NCBI GenBank assembly: GCA_000727475.1
Contig: KL647295.1
Coordinates: forward strand, 2,068,476-2,132,475
DNA: 64,000 nucleotides
Reading direction: 5' to 3'
DNA from: Sarcocystis neurona
Lineage: Eukaryota; Apicomplexa; Conoidasida; Eucoccidiorida; Sarcocystidae
The notes beneath the pieces were generated by a model. That model made no database searches, was not told the origin of the DNA, and worked only from the letters and a program-made list of their open reading frames with translations. Made by a program: the position numbers and the translations under genes. Within the stretch, counting starts at the first letter, position 1. Every line of letters begins with the position of its first letter. Of the stretch, positions 1-11,336 are shown piece after piece.

Positions 1-306
1 GGCGAAGAAGCAGACCATGTAAAACGTGTGGACTTGGAGGAGACGAAGATGCAGCAGATCTCGAAGCCAGACGACGGAGAGGAGTTCGCGCGAGAAGTCG
101 GCAACGTCGCTTTGGACGATACAGGGATTTCTCAAGGAGAGCGTCTACCATACGGCGAAGAAGCACACCACGAAGCACTTGTGGATCTGGAGGAGAACAC
201 GTTGCAGCACAGCTCGAAATCGGACGACAGAGAAGGGTTCGTGCCAGAAGAGGAAACCGCTGAAGTGGAGCAAAGCCTGTGGCAGAGCCGGAGGGAAGGA
301 GAGCTT
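1..306 (+). repeat. two tandem 153-bp units, in frame
   Basis: Both units start GGCGAAGAAGCA (bases 1 and 154). The period of 153 is a multiple of three, so each unit encodes 51 residues in the same frame. The first half of the unit is the better conserved part. Confidence 0.75.
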
Positions 307-1347
307 GAGCAAAAAGGGGACACTAATAAGGTTCCAGGCTCCGAAGCCGTTACAACTGCGCTGGAAGAAAGTGGAGGGGTACAAAACGTACCGAAACAAA
401 ATACATGGAGATTTTTGGCGAATGGAGGTCTACACGAAGATGGAACCTGGATAAACCACCATGTGCCTGCGAGTGCAACTGTACAAGCAATTGAGACTTT
501 GATGTCAACTACGCACATACCTGAAATGCAGCCATCCGGACAAATGGACTCACGCGTCTACCAAGACCGTAGAAGAAGCGACGTGTCTGCTAAACTGGAA
601 CCCTCCGCGGAAAGGTGGATTGTTGCCTCTCAAAGAGATGGAGGAAGGGCTGCTTTCAAAATCCGCGCTCACAACAAAACAAGTCGAAAATACCAAGTCC
701 CTCTCTACAGCGAGCGACGCGGGGTGGAAAACGAAGACGACGAGGTGAAGACGTCCGATCCATCAACAGCCATACAGTCAGAAACCTTGAAAGCCAAGGA
801 TCTAACGACTGAACACTCGCTGCACATTGCGGGAGCAGAAGGTTACCCAGATTCCGACAGGAGTGAGGTCCCAACGCATGAGGAAATTCCAGCGCAGCCC
901 TTCTGGGCACAACAACTTTCCATGCCTGAACCGCAACCTCTCATGTCAATCCCTCTCTCGCAGATACCGGAGGTTGTTCGCAGTGCAGAGCATACGCACT
1001 GGCCTGCTGAGGGCAGCCTCGCAGGGGACAGTTCTGCACTCCCTCGCAAGGTTGGAGGCGCAGAAACGTTGAGCCTCGACACAATTTATTTGGATGCGAT
1101 GTCGAAACAGAGGTCATTCACGCGCATTCCGGATCACAGCTGGGGGGCACCAACTCCTCGAGTTACTCGTCAGCCAGCGAAGGAAACGCTGCACAACCAA
1201 CAAATCCACTCCCCGAGTTACCCGTCAGCCAGCGAAGGGCGTGCGGCAGAATCAGCAAAGCCGTTGTGGGAACGGATGGTCGAAGCCTTGGTCAGGTTCA
1301 CCAAACAACACGGAGGACTTTTCCAGAACCCAATAGACAGTATCTGA
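1..1347 (+). CDS. 3' part of a repeat-containing hydrophilic protein (unrecognised)
   Basis: Frame 1 is open from the first base of the window to a TGA at 1345-1347, so the gene enters from the left and its start is not visible. The protein is hydrophilic, rich in Glu, Ser and Gln, and has no membrane segment. It opens with two diverged 51-residue repeats (bases 1-153 and 154-306), each starting GEEA and carrying VDLEE followed by SK.DD; more copies probably lie upstream. A second, shorter duplication at 1153-1262 shifts the reading frame of its own second copy. A donor-like GTATCT overlaps the stop codon, so the visible end may not be the true end; a plausible open frame follows at 1637-1876. 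No family recognised. Length and continuous hydrophilic coding suggest a real gene. Confidence 0.55.
   Translation, partial: GEEADHVKRVDLEETKMQQISKPDDGEEFAREVGNVALDDTGISQGERLPYGEEAHHEALVDLEENTLQHSSKSDDREGFVPEEETAEVEQSLWQSRREGELEQKGDTNKVPGSEAVTTALEESGGVQNVPKQNTWRFLANGGLHEDGTWINHHVPASATVQAIETLMSTTHIPEMQPSGQMDSRVYQDRRRSDVSAKLEPSAERWIVASQRDGGRAAFKIRAHNKTSRKYQVPLYSERRGVENEDDEVKTSDPSTAIQSETLKAKDLTTEHSLHIAGAEGYPDSDRSEVPTHEEIPAQPFWAQQLSMPEPQPLMSIPLSQIPEVVRSAEHTHWPAEGSLAGDSSALPRKVGGAETLSLDTIYLDAMSKQRSFTRIPDHSWGAPTPRVTRQPAKETLHNQQIHSPSYPSASEGRAAESAKPLWERMVEALVRFTKQHGGLFQNPIDSI
1153..1262 (+). repeat. two 55-bp units, out of frame with each other
   Basis: ACTCC.CGAGTTAC.CGTCA occurs at 1153 and again at 1208, followed in both by GCCAGCGAAG. 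The 55-base period is not a multiple of three: the first copy reads TPRVTRQPAKE in frame 1, whereas the second reads TPRVTRQPAKG only in frame 2 and SPSYPSASEG in the gene's frame. Confidence 0.8.
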
Positions 1348-4300
1348 AGGAGTGACAGTGTCGTCACACCGCGCAAAGTGGCACAACAGCAAGCGGTAGA
1401 ATGGAGACCTGAAGTAACACAGCCGCCAACCGTTCCACCGCTGGGCAGGAGGATTGAGAATAGCGTGACTGATCCAATGTGTGAAGACTTTAATGGTTAG
1501 CGCAGCCGTGATGGGTTCCTGGATAAGACTCTCTGATAATGAAAGTTACCCGTGAACGCCATCTGGACAGCCTCGGTCACGCGCGACCCTATACACATGG
1601 CGGCAGCTCCCAGCCCGCAACAACCACTCAAAGAAGTTGACGCGGCTCCAGCACCAATGCGAACCTTTCTCAAAAGAAGAGCGCAACCGAATATCACGCA
1701 GGAGACGAGGGCACATCCTCAGTGCCGCAGAGAGTCGCGCAGCTGAACACGCGTCGCGCGGCTTCCAAGGCAGCGAAGCACCAGACCGCCCAGAAGACAC
1801 TGCAGTTAAGCTTGACGCGAAGAGAGCAGCGTGCGAGTCAACTGCAAAGGCAGGTCAGAAGTTGAATGCCTCCTAAATTAAGGGTAACTTAAATCTCAAA
1901 GGCAGCCCCCCACAAGACAAGCTTGCGAGGTTACCTTATAGAGTACGGACCCACCGACAGAACACAGTGGCCCATTCAGTAGTCTTCCGGCGGGTGTCTT
2001 CTACACAGATCACCAAACGTGGTCGCCTCTTTCGGTGTCCCGGCCCGACTGTGCAGGGGAGCGTCAAAACTAGAACACAACCAGATCTCGGCTTACGTGA
2101 CCGCAAGTTCGAAGCTACACGCAATTCTAGCCTGTCCTATGTATAACCGCAGTTGAGCTACTCCCAAAGTAGAGTGCTTTTCACGCAACAGTTGACCTCA
2201 ATTGGGGAGTGAATGCACAGCAAAAAGGTTTTGACCGCGGAACCACCACGTACTCACAAAATCAACAACTCATCCTGCCCCACCTGAGACCCAGGTCTCA
2301 ATAGAAATTGTTTGTGGGAGGATTTGGACTTTGTCAATTGTGAAGGCGGCGTAAGAACTCCATGAGCGTAAACCACCGTTGGTGTGTGCGTATGAAGAAC
2401 GAACGCACACGGACGCTCGGATATAAGTGCGTGTAAAAACGTCTACTGTCGAAGAGGATGCAGAGGGCGAGTCCACTGTTGGATGGTTCCGGCCCGGACA
2501 CAATCTTCGTAGCGTGGAGTCGCGTGACGTACGGGTTGGTTCCATGGCGGAACACTATCCGAATCTCAAGAAACACATGTAAGATGCTGTGGGATACATT
2601 TGCATACGGGGATTAAACTTGTTCACGTTTCACTGGGCGCTGACGGCCCAAAAGAGGAAAGGTTCTTCAAGACTGGGACCAGTGGAGAGTTGCCGTAAGT
2701 CTGACGTCTGGCCGTTCAAGCCAACTACGGAAGTAGCATGTGTACAGGTGGCCTTCGTGTTGCACAGGTTCATGCAGTGGGGTCGGAAGACGACAGGACT
2801 GCGTTCACCAACGTCAGTATGGGGATTACACTTCAGAAGGAGCCCACCGTGCGAACTCTGCGTAATCAATAGGTTTTTAGTGGTTCCGCTTGCGGCCTCT
2901 CATTTTCGTTGTCCTTGCTTGACTAAGGAAACGAGAATTTTCGAAAGTGCGACGTCTGACGTTGCATGATAACCGTCACTAGGGGCACATGCGAAACAAG
3001 TGGCAACAGTGGAGCGCGACAATTCTGCAGCGCCCTGATACTGTACGTGCAGCAGCATGTCCTGTAGGTGATCGCGAATGTCTCTGTACTCTTCCCGGTT
3101 GGCGCCTGCTACGATCAACCGTGCAGGAGCCACCATTTCCCACAAAGTCATATATCGCACGCTGCTTACCTTACAGAAAACCTGAGGGTGCCCCTGCTGA
3201 GGACGCCCTGCTCTGAACTACCGAGTGACTATCGTCCTTTACTGGCGCTCCCTCCCACTCGCTGTTAGCGTTGAAAGGTAAACTTTCCCCCACCTTGTTC
3301 GACAGACTGCTGCGCAGGGGGGGCCACCGGTGTGCTGGCCTTCTGCATTATGTGTGTTCGCAATTCTCATTCCCTATTGTACTCCCGATGACGGACAAAC
3401 GAAAACTGCTCGATTCTTTATCTCAAATCCTGACGACCACGGTGTACCGGCCGCCATACAAAATACTATTTGGACTGCTGTTCACCACACGTTTCTCTTT
3501 GGGACCTGTGTTCACCAGAGGCATCAACCGATGCCCAGCTGCAGCCCAGCACCTCCCATGTAGCCAGCCCGATGCCGTATCTGATGAGCGGACAGCCAAG
3601 CAAACATACAGTGTCTTCACAGGACGTCTCTGAGAGCAGTGGAAGGATTTTCGATGTAGAATCTATGTAGAATCTCTACACATACAGTATAGCGGTCCCC
3701 ATGACTTCCGAATCCAGTGGAGTGATCAACGATCGTGTAGCGCCCACCTGAAAACTCACACGTATTCACTACATCCATGCGTGTGAGCGGCCGTCTACTA
3801 TGAGCCTTCATCTCCGCCTGTTTACATGACTTGCATATTTATCTGTCTGCTTCTATAGGTGCCTTCACTTATCCCTCCGGATGCATACGTGTAAAGATAT
3901 CGCATGGACAACTTATGTACGCATTTTCAACGCTGCAGTCATAGATGTGTCTGCACAGGAAAGCTAACACCACCTTACCGGACGACGGAGGAGCACTTGT
4001 TGGCACTCCACCTGAGCTCGGAAAGCGTGTTGCTCCATGGAGCTGTAGTTACGTCGCTCAGTTGTTGCTTTATGAGAAATCTACATTGTCAGTTGGTCCC
4101 ACACCTCAGCCGCTGCTAGCATTTCTACCGGGTTACTGTCGCTCGTTTCGTGCCTGTGTCTGGAAGCTTCGCTGCTAGCAGCACGTTTGCGCGAGGCGAC
4201 GTCACAGACGCGTAAATGTGTGTAGCTTGTGGAAAGCCACAGAGCCGTCGGGGGTGTCCAGTGGATGTGTAATGTAGGTCCGAATGACTGGCGTGCGGCA

Positions 4301-4988
4301 GAAATAGGATGCGACGGCAATCATGCCTTAGTACGCCTGGCGTCAGTGCTGCCGTAAGATTCGCAAGTGGTGTATGCCGCAACAATTGCGTTCCTCCGCA
4401 TACAAGGTTCATCAGTAGCTCCTTCTGCAAACACCAAGTTTTCCAGCTTCCTGTGGCAGAAACAGCTGCCATCTTTCATTAAGGTGGCTGGTTTCCAGCG
4501 CAGCCCGTACGCTGCGGCTGGCCATTTGCCTGGTGCAACGCTGCGGCTGCTTTGACCTCCATTTCACCCGCGAGACTTTAGCTACGACGTCCACAGCGAG
4601 GATTCGATCTGCTGTCAAAGCCGGCCTTGGCTGCCAAAGACATGCCACAGGGATGTACCTGACTGGCGTTCCCGGGATGTGACGCTAGATTCTCACCCGC
4701 GGTGTGCGAATCCTTGTAACTACTAGTGTGTACGACACCTCCCATATGGATACATATGTACATATATATGTAATTATGGATGTCGACATATACATATGGA
4801 GAGCTCTCGTGGTTTGTACACTTCGTGCCGGCTTGCCACAAAAGACGCTACGTCATTATAGCTTCTTGTAAAAGTCACCCTACGGAAGGGCAGGAGCACG
4901 TCTCGGATACGACCGTGACGGTATGTTGCGCCATTCAGGTACGGCGATGATGATGGTGTACTAGTGCCAAGTGCCCCGGTGTGCGCAG
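1348..4988. other. stretch without an assignable gene
   Basis: Only short open frames on both strands. Two segments have coding flavour and may be upstream exons of the gene ending at 6200: 3965-4060 (+), after the acceptor-like CTGCACAG, and 4457-4555 (+), after CCTGTGGCAG. Neither could be joined in phase. An AT-rich palindromic patch built on TACATATGTA lies near 4748-4790. Confidence 0.4.
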
Positions 4989-6200
4989 GCGCCTTACGAG
5001 ACCCGTCGACCCAAAACCCCCGGAGCGCCTCCTAGAAGGCACGCTGCAACGCCGAAACCCAAATTACGTGACACGGCGTACGGTCTATCCATTTGCATAT
5101 CCAGGGAGACTGAGAATATCTACACGTATGTATACATTGGAACGTATGTGCCACGTAAGATATCTGCGCTACGATTACCCGCAGAACCGTGGTGGGAGGG
5201 TACACAGTGCGGTAAGTGTATTGTGGGTGCTGCGGGTTGTTGTTGGATGTGGCTGCCTGCTGCGCCTCCAAGATACCGTCTCAGCTAGCTGGCTAAGATA
5301 CCCGGCAGGCGCTTGCTAGCACCAACACGGTCAGGCGCGAACACGCCGGGGAGCGCTTCCTCGATGCGTCACGGTGTCTGTCCTGTCCGCAGGTCTTCAC
5401 ATCTGTGAATTTCGCTCAGGTAAGGGGCAAACTTTGGCCGTGGATCGGAACACCTCATCTCTGTTGAGGCAACATAAAGGCTGCGGAAACAAACACTCAC
5501 TGTCCCTCCGTGCACACTTGTTTCATGCCCCTACGTTTGTGAGATGCAGCTAGGCGGGTGCAAGCTCAACCCTGTCGTGTGCCTCTTTGCATAGATTGCT
5601 CCGGATCTGGCACATGCACTGGTCTCTGTTCTCTGCAGGCAGTCTGGCGGCATCGACCGCGACCTTGTAGTTTTGTCAGCGCAGGAGGGTGGCCGCCTGA
5701 CCAGACAGCTTCTTGACCACTGTAGTCATGCAGCTGGGGGTGCCCGCCGGGAAACACCACCCGCAGGTAACAGGGCCTGCCCAAGTGCCAGATACACCTC
5801 CGGTCACGGAGCCGGTTTTTTCAGCCGCATTGTGGCCTTGGTGAAAGCGCCATGCCACCATCCAGAGTTAGCCGCTGTTGTACACTGTTCAGCTCACACT
5901 GCAGGTCCGCTGCAAAGTTTGTGACATTTTCGGTGTCCCTGATTGCCAGCGCAAGTCCTCAAGGCCGGGCATACAGACGCGGCGAATTGCACCAGTGGAC
6001 AGTACAACTTGTCTTGCACATTTTTAACTACGAATTTCCGCATCCCACTTTCAAAGACGTCACAAACCCCCGATTTTTGCTGTTCGGATGTTGAAATGGC
6101 TTTACAGAAGCCCGTGCCACCAGGCACTAAGGAGCAGCTTCATCGTGTCTTTTCTGCCTCCTTGAAACGATTGGTGGAAAGAAGCACCAGATACTGTTAG
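4989..6200 (+). CDS. unrecognised protein, 3' four exons
   Basis: Four exons join with matching phases: 4989-5211, 5393-5419, 5595-5766 and 5950-6200, ending in TAG. Acceptors GTGCGCAG, CTGTCCGCAG, TTTGCATAG and ATTGCCAG pair with donors GCG/GTAAGT, CAG/GTAAGG and GCAG/GTAACA. The first visible exon is entered in phase 2, so at least one exon lies upstream. The product (over 220 residues) has a basic first exon with NPNYVTRRTVYPF, a central helix-like part (ALVSVLCRQSGG, LTRQLLDHCSH) and a C-terminal part with several cysteines. No membrane segment and no family recognised. The consistent phases over four exons are the main argument that the gene is real. It ends 23 bases before the start chosen for the next gene. 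Confidence 0.55.
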
Positions 6201-6223
6201 CGCCGTAACAGTCATTATAAAAT

Positions 6224-9200
6224 ATGCGGGTCGGCTTACGGGCTATGTGGAGTTGGCGGTTTAGTAAAGACCTGGGAGTCGGCGCAACCACATTACAAAC
6301 TTGCTGTGCATCATGGAGTCGCAGATTCACTACCCCACACCGGATGAATATATCACTGGACAATGAAGGCCTAATGGCCTCCTTTACAGAGCTAAGCTTT
6401 CGCGGGAAATACAGTACAGACGCTGGCACGCGCTCGTCAAGAGCCAAGCGCGGCTTCTGCTGCACCCTGGTATTGTTGTGTATCTGCCTTTGCCACATCG
6501 TGTTGCTTTGGCGCCGTATACTTGTAGCGCCTCAGCCACCTGTGAGAGGAACAGGCGAGCCAACTCTTCTTCATGATGTAGGGGTGCCTTCTTTTTTCCA
6601 TGCATCATGCGCATGGGTTCCGCTTCTACTGGTAGCATACCACCAACGGTTCCTTTGCGTGACAACCAGAAAGTGGTGGCCATTTGGGCTCGGCGGTGTA
6701 CGGACACAAAGGTATTCGAACGCACTATGCCTAAATGGCCTTTGGTTTGTCGTAGCGGCAGCGGCTCTCGTCACATCACCTGTCACAGGCGAAGCTCCGG
6801 GACCAACCTCAACCCAGTTGGGAAAACGCCAGGTCCATGGTATCCATTTGTTTGCCTCTGAGCGTGATGTTAGGAACCGTCTTGTGTTCGACCACGTTAT
6901 TCAGACTTCGGCAGCTCCCGACGAGAGGGATGGAGCCTGCGGTGACTTTCCGAAGACAGGAGGGCAGCCTCTCAGGTCTGACGTCAGCAATGGCTCACCG
7001 GTCGTTTTTTCACGCGCTGCGGAAGGGGGAAGGCGTCAACGTGTCGGGACGGTCGACACGATCGGAAGCGAAAGGGTATATGGCCACCTCTCTGAGAGGT
7101 CTGGATCGTTCGAGCCTACTGTGCCTTCGGCACCATACGCGGAGAATGGAATCCTTAACCATTCCAACTGTGCAGCCGTGAAACTGTCCCCTAAATCGAA
7201 GGGCGAAAGCGGTGCCACGAACCGCGTGTTAACGTCAGTAGTATCCTCAGAGGAACACCAGGAAAAGAGGAGCGTGCTGGAGCGTAAAAGGGTGACATGC
7301 TCGGGAGGAGAGCAGCGAGCCGAGCCTACGACGGAAGAACCACTTATTACCGACAGGGCCGGTGTACCTGCCGAAGTTGTTAACCTAGGGATTGCTGACG
7401 AGCATTCTGCACATGCACGCGAGGACCTGCTCGGATACGAAGCGGAGCGACGCTATAGTGAAGGAAACACAGAAATCTACCGGGGGACAGGCGCACTGGC
7501 CGGCGCCGAGGAACACTCCACGCTGAGCTCCGAAAGAGTCATGCCTGGCCGTACGTTCTCCTCTCAGCATTTGTCAAGACGCTCGCAGAACGCTACAGAC
7601 ATGCTCCCATACGTAGGAAATTCCAATACATCCGCTCTCAGTGCTACGTCAGAAGCCGCCAACCGGCGCTGTCAGCGGCCAACGGTGGCAATGGAACCGC
7701 GTGCGAGCTCTCTGCCTGAAACTGCTGGCCGCAAGGAAGAACAACAAAGGCATCTTACAAGGTTGACGAACTTTACAATTGTGAGCAGAGGGAGTGATAA
7801 CGGGGGAAGTCCGCCGGAGAATCCGTGGTGGGGGAAACGAACGGAAGACGCCGAGGACTCTGTGAATAATCAGGCTCCAGCAGAAGTGGAGACACCAAAA
7901 GCCAGATCCACCAAACCAGAGCCAGATACGAAATCAGGTGTCCGGCGTTTCAACGAGCAAGAACGACTCGACCCGATTTCGCATCCTCGTGCGTACGGAG
8001 ACCGTTTTTACCACGCGAAAGACACGCCGAAGACGTACAGTGACAGCGATGACTCTGCCGGTGCTTCAGTCGCCTGGGAGATAGGAGGTGGCCCCAGTGT
8101 AGGACCCAGCAGGGAATACCGGGAACCGTGGCTCCCGGATGCCGACCAAGGAGAGGGTACTGACGCTCAAGATAGACCAGAAACGAGAGACTTTTCTGCT
8201 GAGGGTGAAATGCTAGAGGAAGTCGACTGGACGGATCCTGAGTCCATGGCGAGAGCGGAAGCATTTCTCCGCCATCAAATGCGCGCGCTGGAGCGGCAGG
8301 TGTCCATTCTGGAGGACCAGCTGAAAGGAATCGAAGCGGACGTGGAGGTATATAGAGCGGGGATAGAGGGGGTTAACCCGAAACAAAATGCAGACACATT
8401 TGAAAAACTTGTGCATGGAGGTACGGTTTTGAACATGCTTGGTCGCCGCTGCGTCTCCGACCGACCATTGTACCCATCAGATGCTATTGTAGTTCTCTAC
8501 CGATAGTCAAGATTCACACAAGTCATCACCGAGTTTGGCCACTTCTCTATCGTGTCCTAAGACGGCACCTTGGCGTCAGTCGGCCCTCTCAAAATAAGTC
8601 GCAGAGACGCTAGCTAGCCTCGTGCCAATCCATCGGCAAATCGTGGCCACCAGATACACGATGAGCGCTGCCTACGAAATACGATAGCTTCACTCGTAGC
8701 GACCCTTGTTTCTCAAGCGGATTCTGATGGATGGGTATCAATTCGGTGCCGGCGCGACATGTGGCCAAGGGCTAGGGGTCATTGTAGTGTTTATGATACA
8801 GGGTTTTGCAATCAGTACAATGCAGGCTGACTGATCGTGGAGGTCGCTCCGTGAGACGCTGTGAGAGTCGTGATGCTTGTGATGCTGCGTTGTCCGTTCG
8901 AGTAAGGAAGGACCCTGAGTCCAGCTGCAAGCACGCGTGTTGCCTCTCTGGTTGTTTCACATTAGACGTCCACCGCATCGTGATGACTTCCGAAATCTTT
9001 TAGTTACTTTCGTCAAGGCAGCTAAAGTGAGCAGCTGCAAGTGTTCTCGACCCACTAACAAGTCTGCTCAGATGTGTTCCCCTGTGCCTGTGTCCTCTTG
9101 AAAAGCCGTGGAAAAAAGCTTCAGGCAAGCCACTTTGGGCCAGAGTGACCTAAGCCGTTTTGTGGGTCCGCAATATGCTGCAGGACAGAGCTCCTCCCAG

Positions 9201-11036
9201 CAGATGTTGTTGGAAAAGCTTCAGACAGCGTCGGAATCCCTCGATAGTAGGGTGAAGATGTACGTGCGCACAAATACCACATTTTACGCCAATCAGCTGA
9301 ATGACATCGTACAAGTGCGTCTCGCTCCACTGCGACAGGTGAGAAGTCTCTTCAAATATACATGATGTATCTCCCTAGAAGATACGAGAGATGGCGTGGC
9401 GCTTGATGCTTGTCCCGTCTCCATATCCCTTACTAGATTAACTGTATACTCTACGGGGGTCCCCAGTGACTGCGTCCGTTGGAAACTTCAGTGGCTTTGT
9501 TTGCACACCACTTTCGCCGGAATTGCTGAAACTTCTACTTGACCGGCATAAGAGCTGCTGAGCATTTATGCATACGTACGCATCTTCAAATAAAAGTGCA
9601 AAGGTCACCCTTGTTTGACTCTTCGTGTTCTCTGCAGCTTGGTCAAATACGCGTTGTAACATTAGGAAAGACCCTTCACTTTTCTCGCTGCTTTGCTTGC
9701 TGGTGCTCACACGAGGTGTGTTTGACCATGTAATAGGAGGACGTCACTTGGACCTGATTTCCCAGTTTTATTAGTACATACGCTTACGTCACTGGTGTCG
9801 CTTGACAGTGTTCTGGCGGTGAACCATGAAGATGCCGCCCTTTTTGACTTTCTTTTGAAACGCTACTGGGGTAAGCGTTACGGTTTAAATACACTTCTTG
9901 TGCGTGTCTACTCGTGCGGTCCTCAAAGCGTGTCAGTCTTCAGTATCTGGTGGCGACTCCGGTCTAATCCGCATCTGTGCCTCTCAGTTGTTTCTCTCAG
10001 GGAGTTCTTGACCTATCTTTAAGTCTGATGGATGCTGCGTCAAGCACCATCGACATTACGCGGCAGCTTAACGAAGCTGCGAGCCATGTTAACGCCACTA
10101 CTGCACGCGAGGTGAGAATTCCCCATTTCACGTCCTGTTTTAATGTTGAAAGCCGGTTGTCGTAATCTTGTGTGAAGGGGACGTACATTCAGAGCTTTCA
10201 CAGATCGGCGTCTTCACATATTTTAATGCATACTGAGGCGTTACCCGCGAGAAGCGAAAAATGCGGTGACGATGTCGGAGGGCGTGACTCTCATTGCGAT
10301 GCCATTTGTTCAGTTTCTTAGTCTCACTGTGAGATTTCTACTTCTCTACCTGTCTACAGCGTCGACGCAGGCGCCGCAATACGCGCACGTCTTTCTGAGA
10401 GAGGGATGAGGTGTAGCAACGTTTCGGATCTTTTGTCTCAGTCTTCAGACTGAGTTCTACATGACACATCTGTGAGGGGGTGGAACGTGGTTGTCGTCAG
10501 GCACAAATCGAGCTGGTTGACAACACAGGTGACATTGTTTTCGAGTTTCCCTTTTGCGACTGTGTTGATGCAACGATTTTGGAACGTTTTACGCTTATGG
10601 AAGAGTTTGTATGTAGGTACGTGCACCTCAGTGTGCTGGTTTATAGGCTGCCCAGATGGAAGCGCTGCGCGCTCGCAGAGAAGCGGCGTTTACGGAAGCT
10701 TTGGAGGAGGAGGAAATCGCGATGCAAGGGCAGCTCGTAGCATCGAAACAACGAGAGCAGAGCCGCGTAAACAAGTCTAGCGTCGAAGAACAAATCCTAC
10801 TATCAGCAATAGAAGGAGCTGTCGACGATATGAAACAACGAGGCTTCGCCGTATTAGATTTTAGTGCCGTCTACCCCGAAAGCGAAGCCCGCAAGGTGTT
10901 GGACCTGACGCTGTATTTCGCGGATCTGCAGACGCGACCCCACGGTTGGGAGGTGTACGCATTTCATCCTTACACGATAACAAATGTGCACGTTGGCGAA
11001 CGAGACCTTGCTGCGAACGCGTGGACCTTATCGTGA
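6224..11036 (+). CDS. large protein with N-terminal membrane segments and coiled coil (unrecognised)
   Basis: Five exons join in phase: 6224-8420, 9106-9338, 10001-10111, 10501-10608 and 10647-11036, giving about 1012 residues. The ATG at 6224 is the first in the frame; ATGs at 6344 and 6374 are alternatives that would leave a more normal leader after the upstream gene. Near the N-terminus are three hydrophobic stretches (about residues 77-96, 125-138 and 168-186), so a signal anchor or multi-pass entry is likely. A long Ser/Glu/Arg-rich low-complexity region follows. From about residue 680 it becomes helical and coiled-coil-like, continuing through exons 2-5 (for example RHQMRALERQVSILED and EALEEEEIAMQ). 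Such a layout would suit a secreted or membrane-anchored parasite protein, but that is inference. Family unknown. Confidence 0.7.
8421..9105 (+). other. intron 1 of the preceding gene
   Basis: Begins GTACGG and ends with a pyrimidine-rich tract and GAAAAG. Both sides are phase 1, so the join restores an Ala codon. No other feature seen inside. Confidence 0.6.
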
Positions 11037-11336
11037 ACTACGTACACAATTGGTATTATGCATACGTGTTCTACACATAGCGTGCGTGTGAATTTAGCGT
11101 TGGTGTCGTGAAGGGGATCGACAGGCTGGCTCCGCATAATCCAGCAACGAATCGCATGGTATCTGGAGACAACCCATTTTGTGCAGCCATCCTGACTGGA
11201 GTCTAGATGGTGTAGGCACGGGGTGAAACCCCCTCTGGAGCTGAACAGGTTCAGCTACAACGGTTAGAAGGGTTTGACGAGGTCATACTCGGAAGGTGTT
11301 TCGCGCAGCTCAGGCATCATCTGAATCGTACAGAGC

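Noticed and set aside
26..454. 142-codon plus-strand frame overlapping the first gene
   Set aside because: Arg/Trp/Lys-rich composition with no motif; it is the +1 shadow of the frame 1 repeats, which encode the same repeated peptide in phase.
3640..3760. Repeated GTAGAATCT words and three minus-strand GGRYT-like peptides
   Set aside because: The similarity is short and irregular; no constant period, so not reported as a tandem repeat.
4737..4800. AT-rich palindromic patch built on TACATATG
   Set aside because: Considered as an origin or promoter element, but it is a simple-sequence patch without a mapped gene start nearby.
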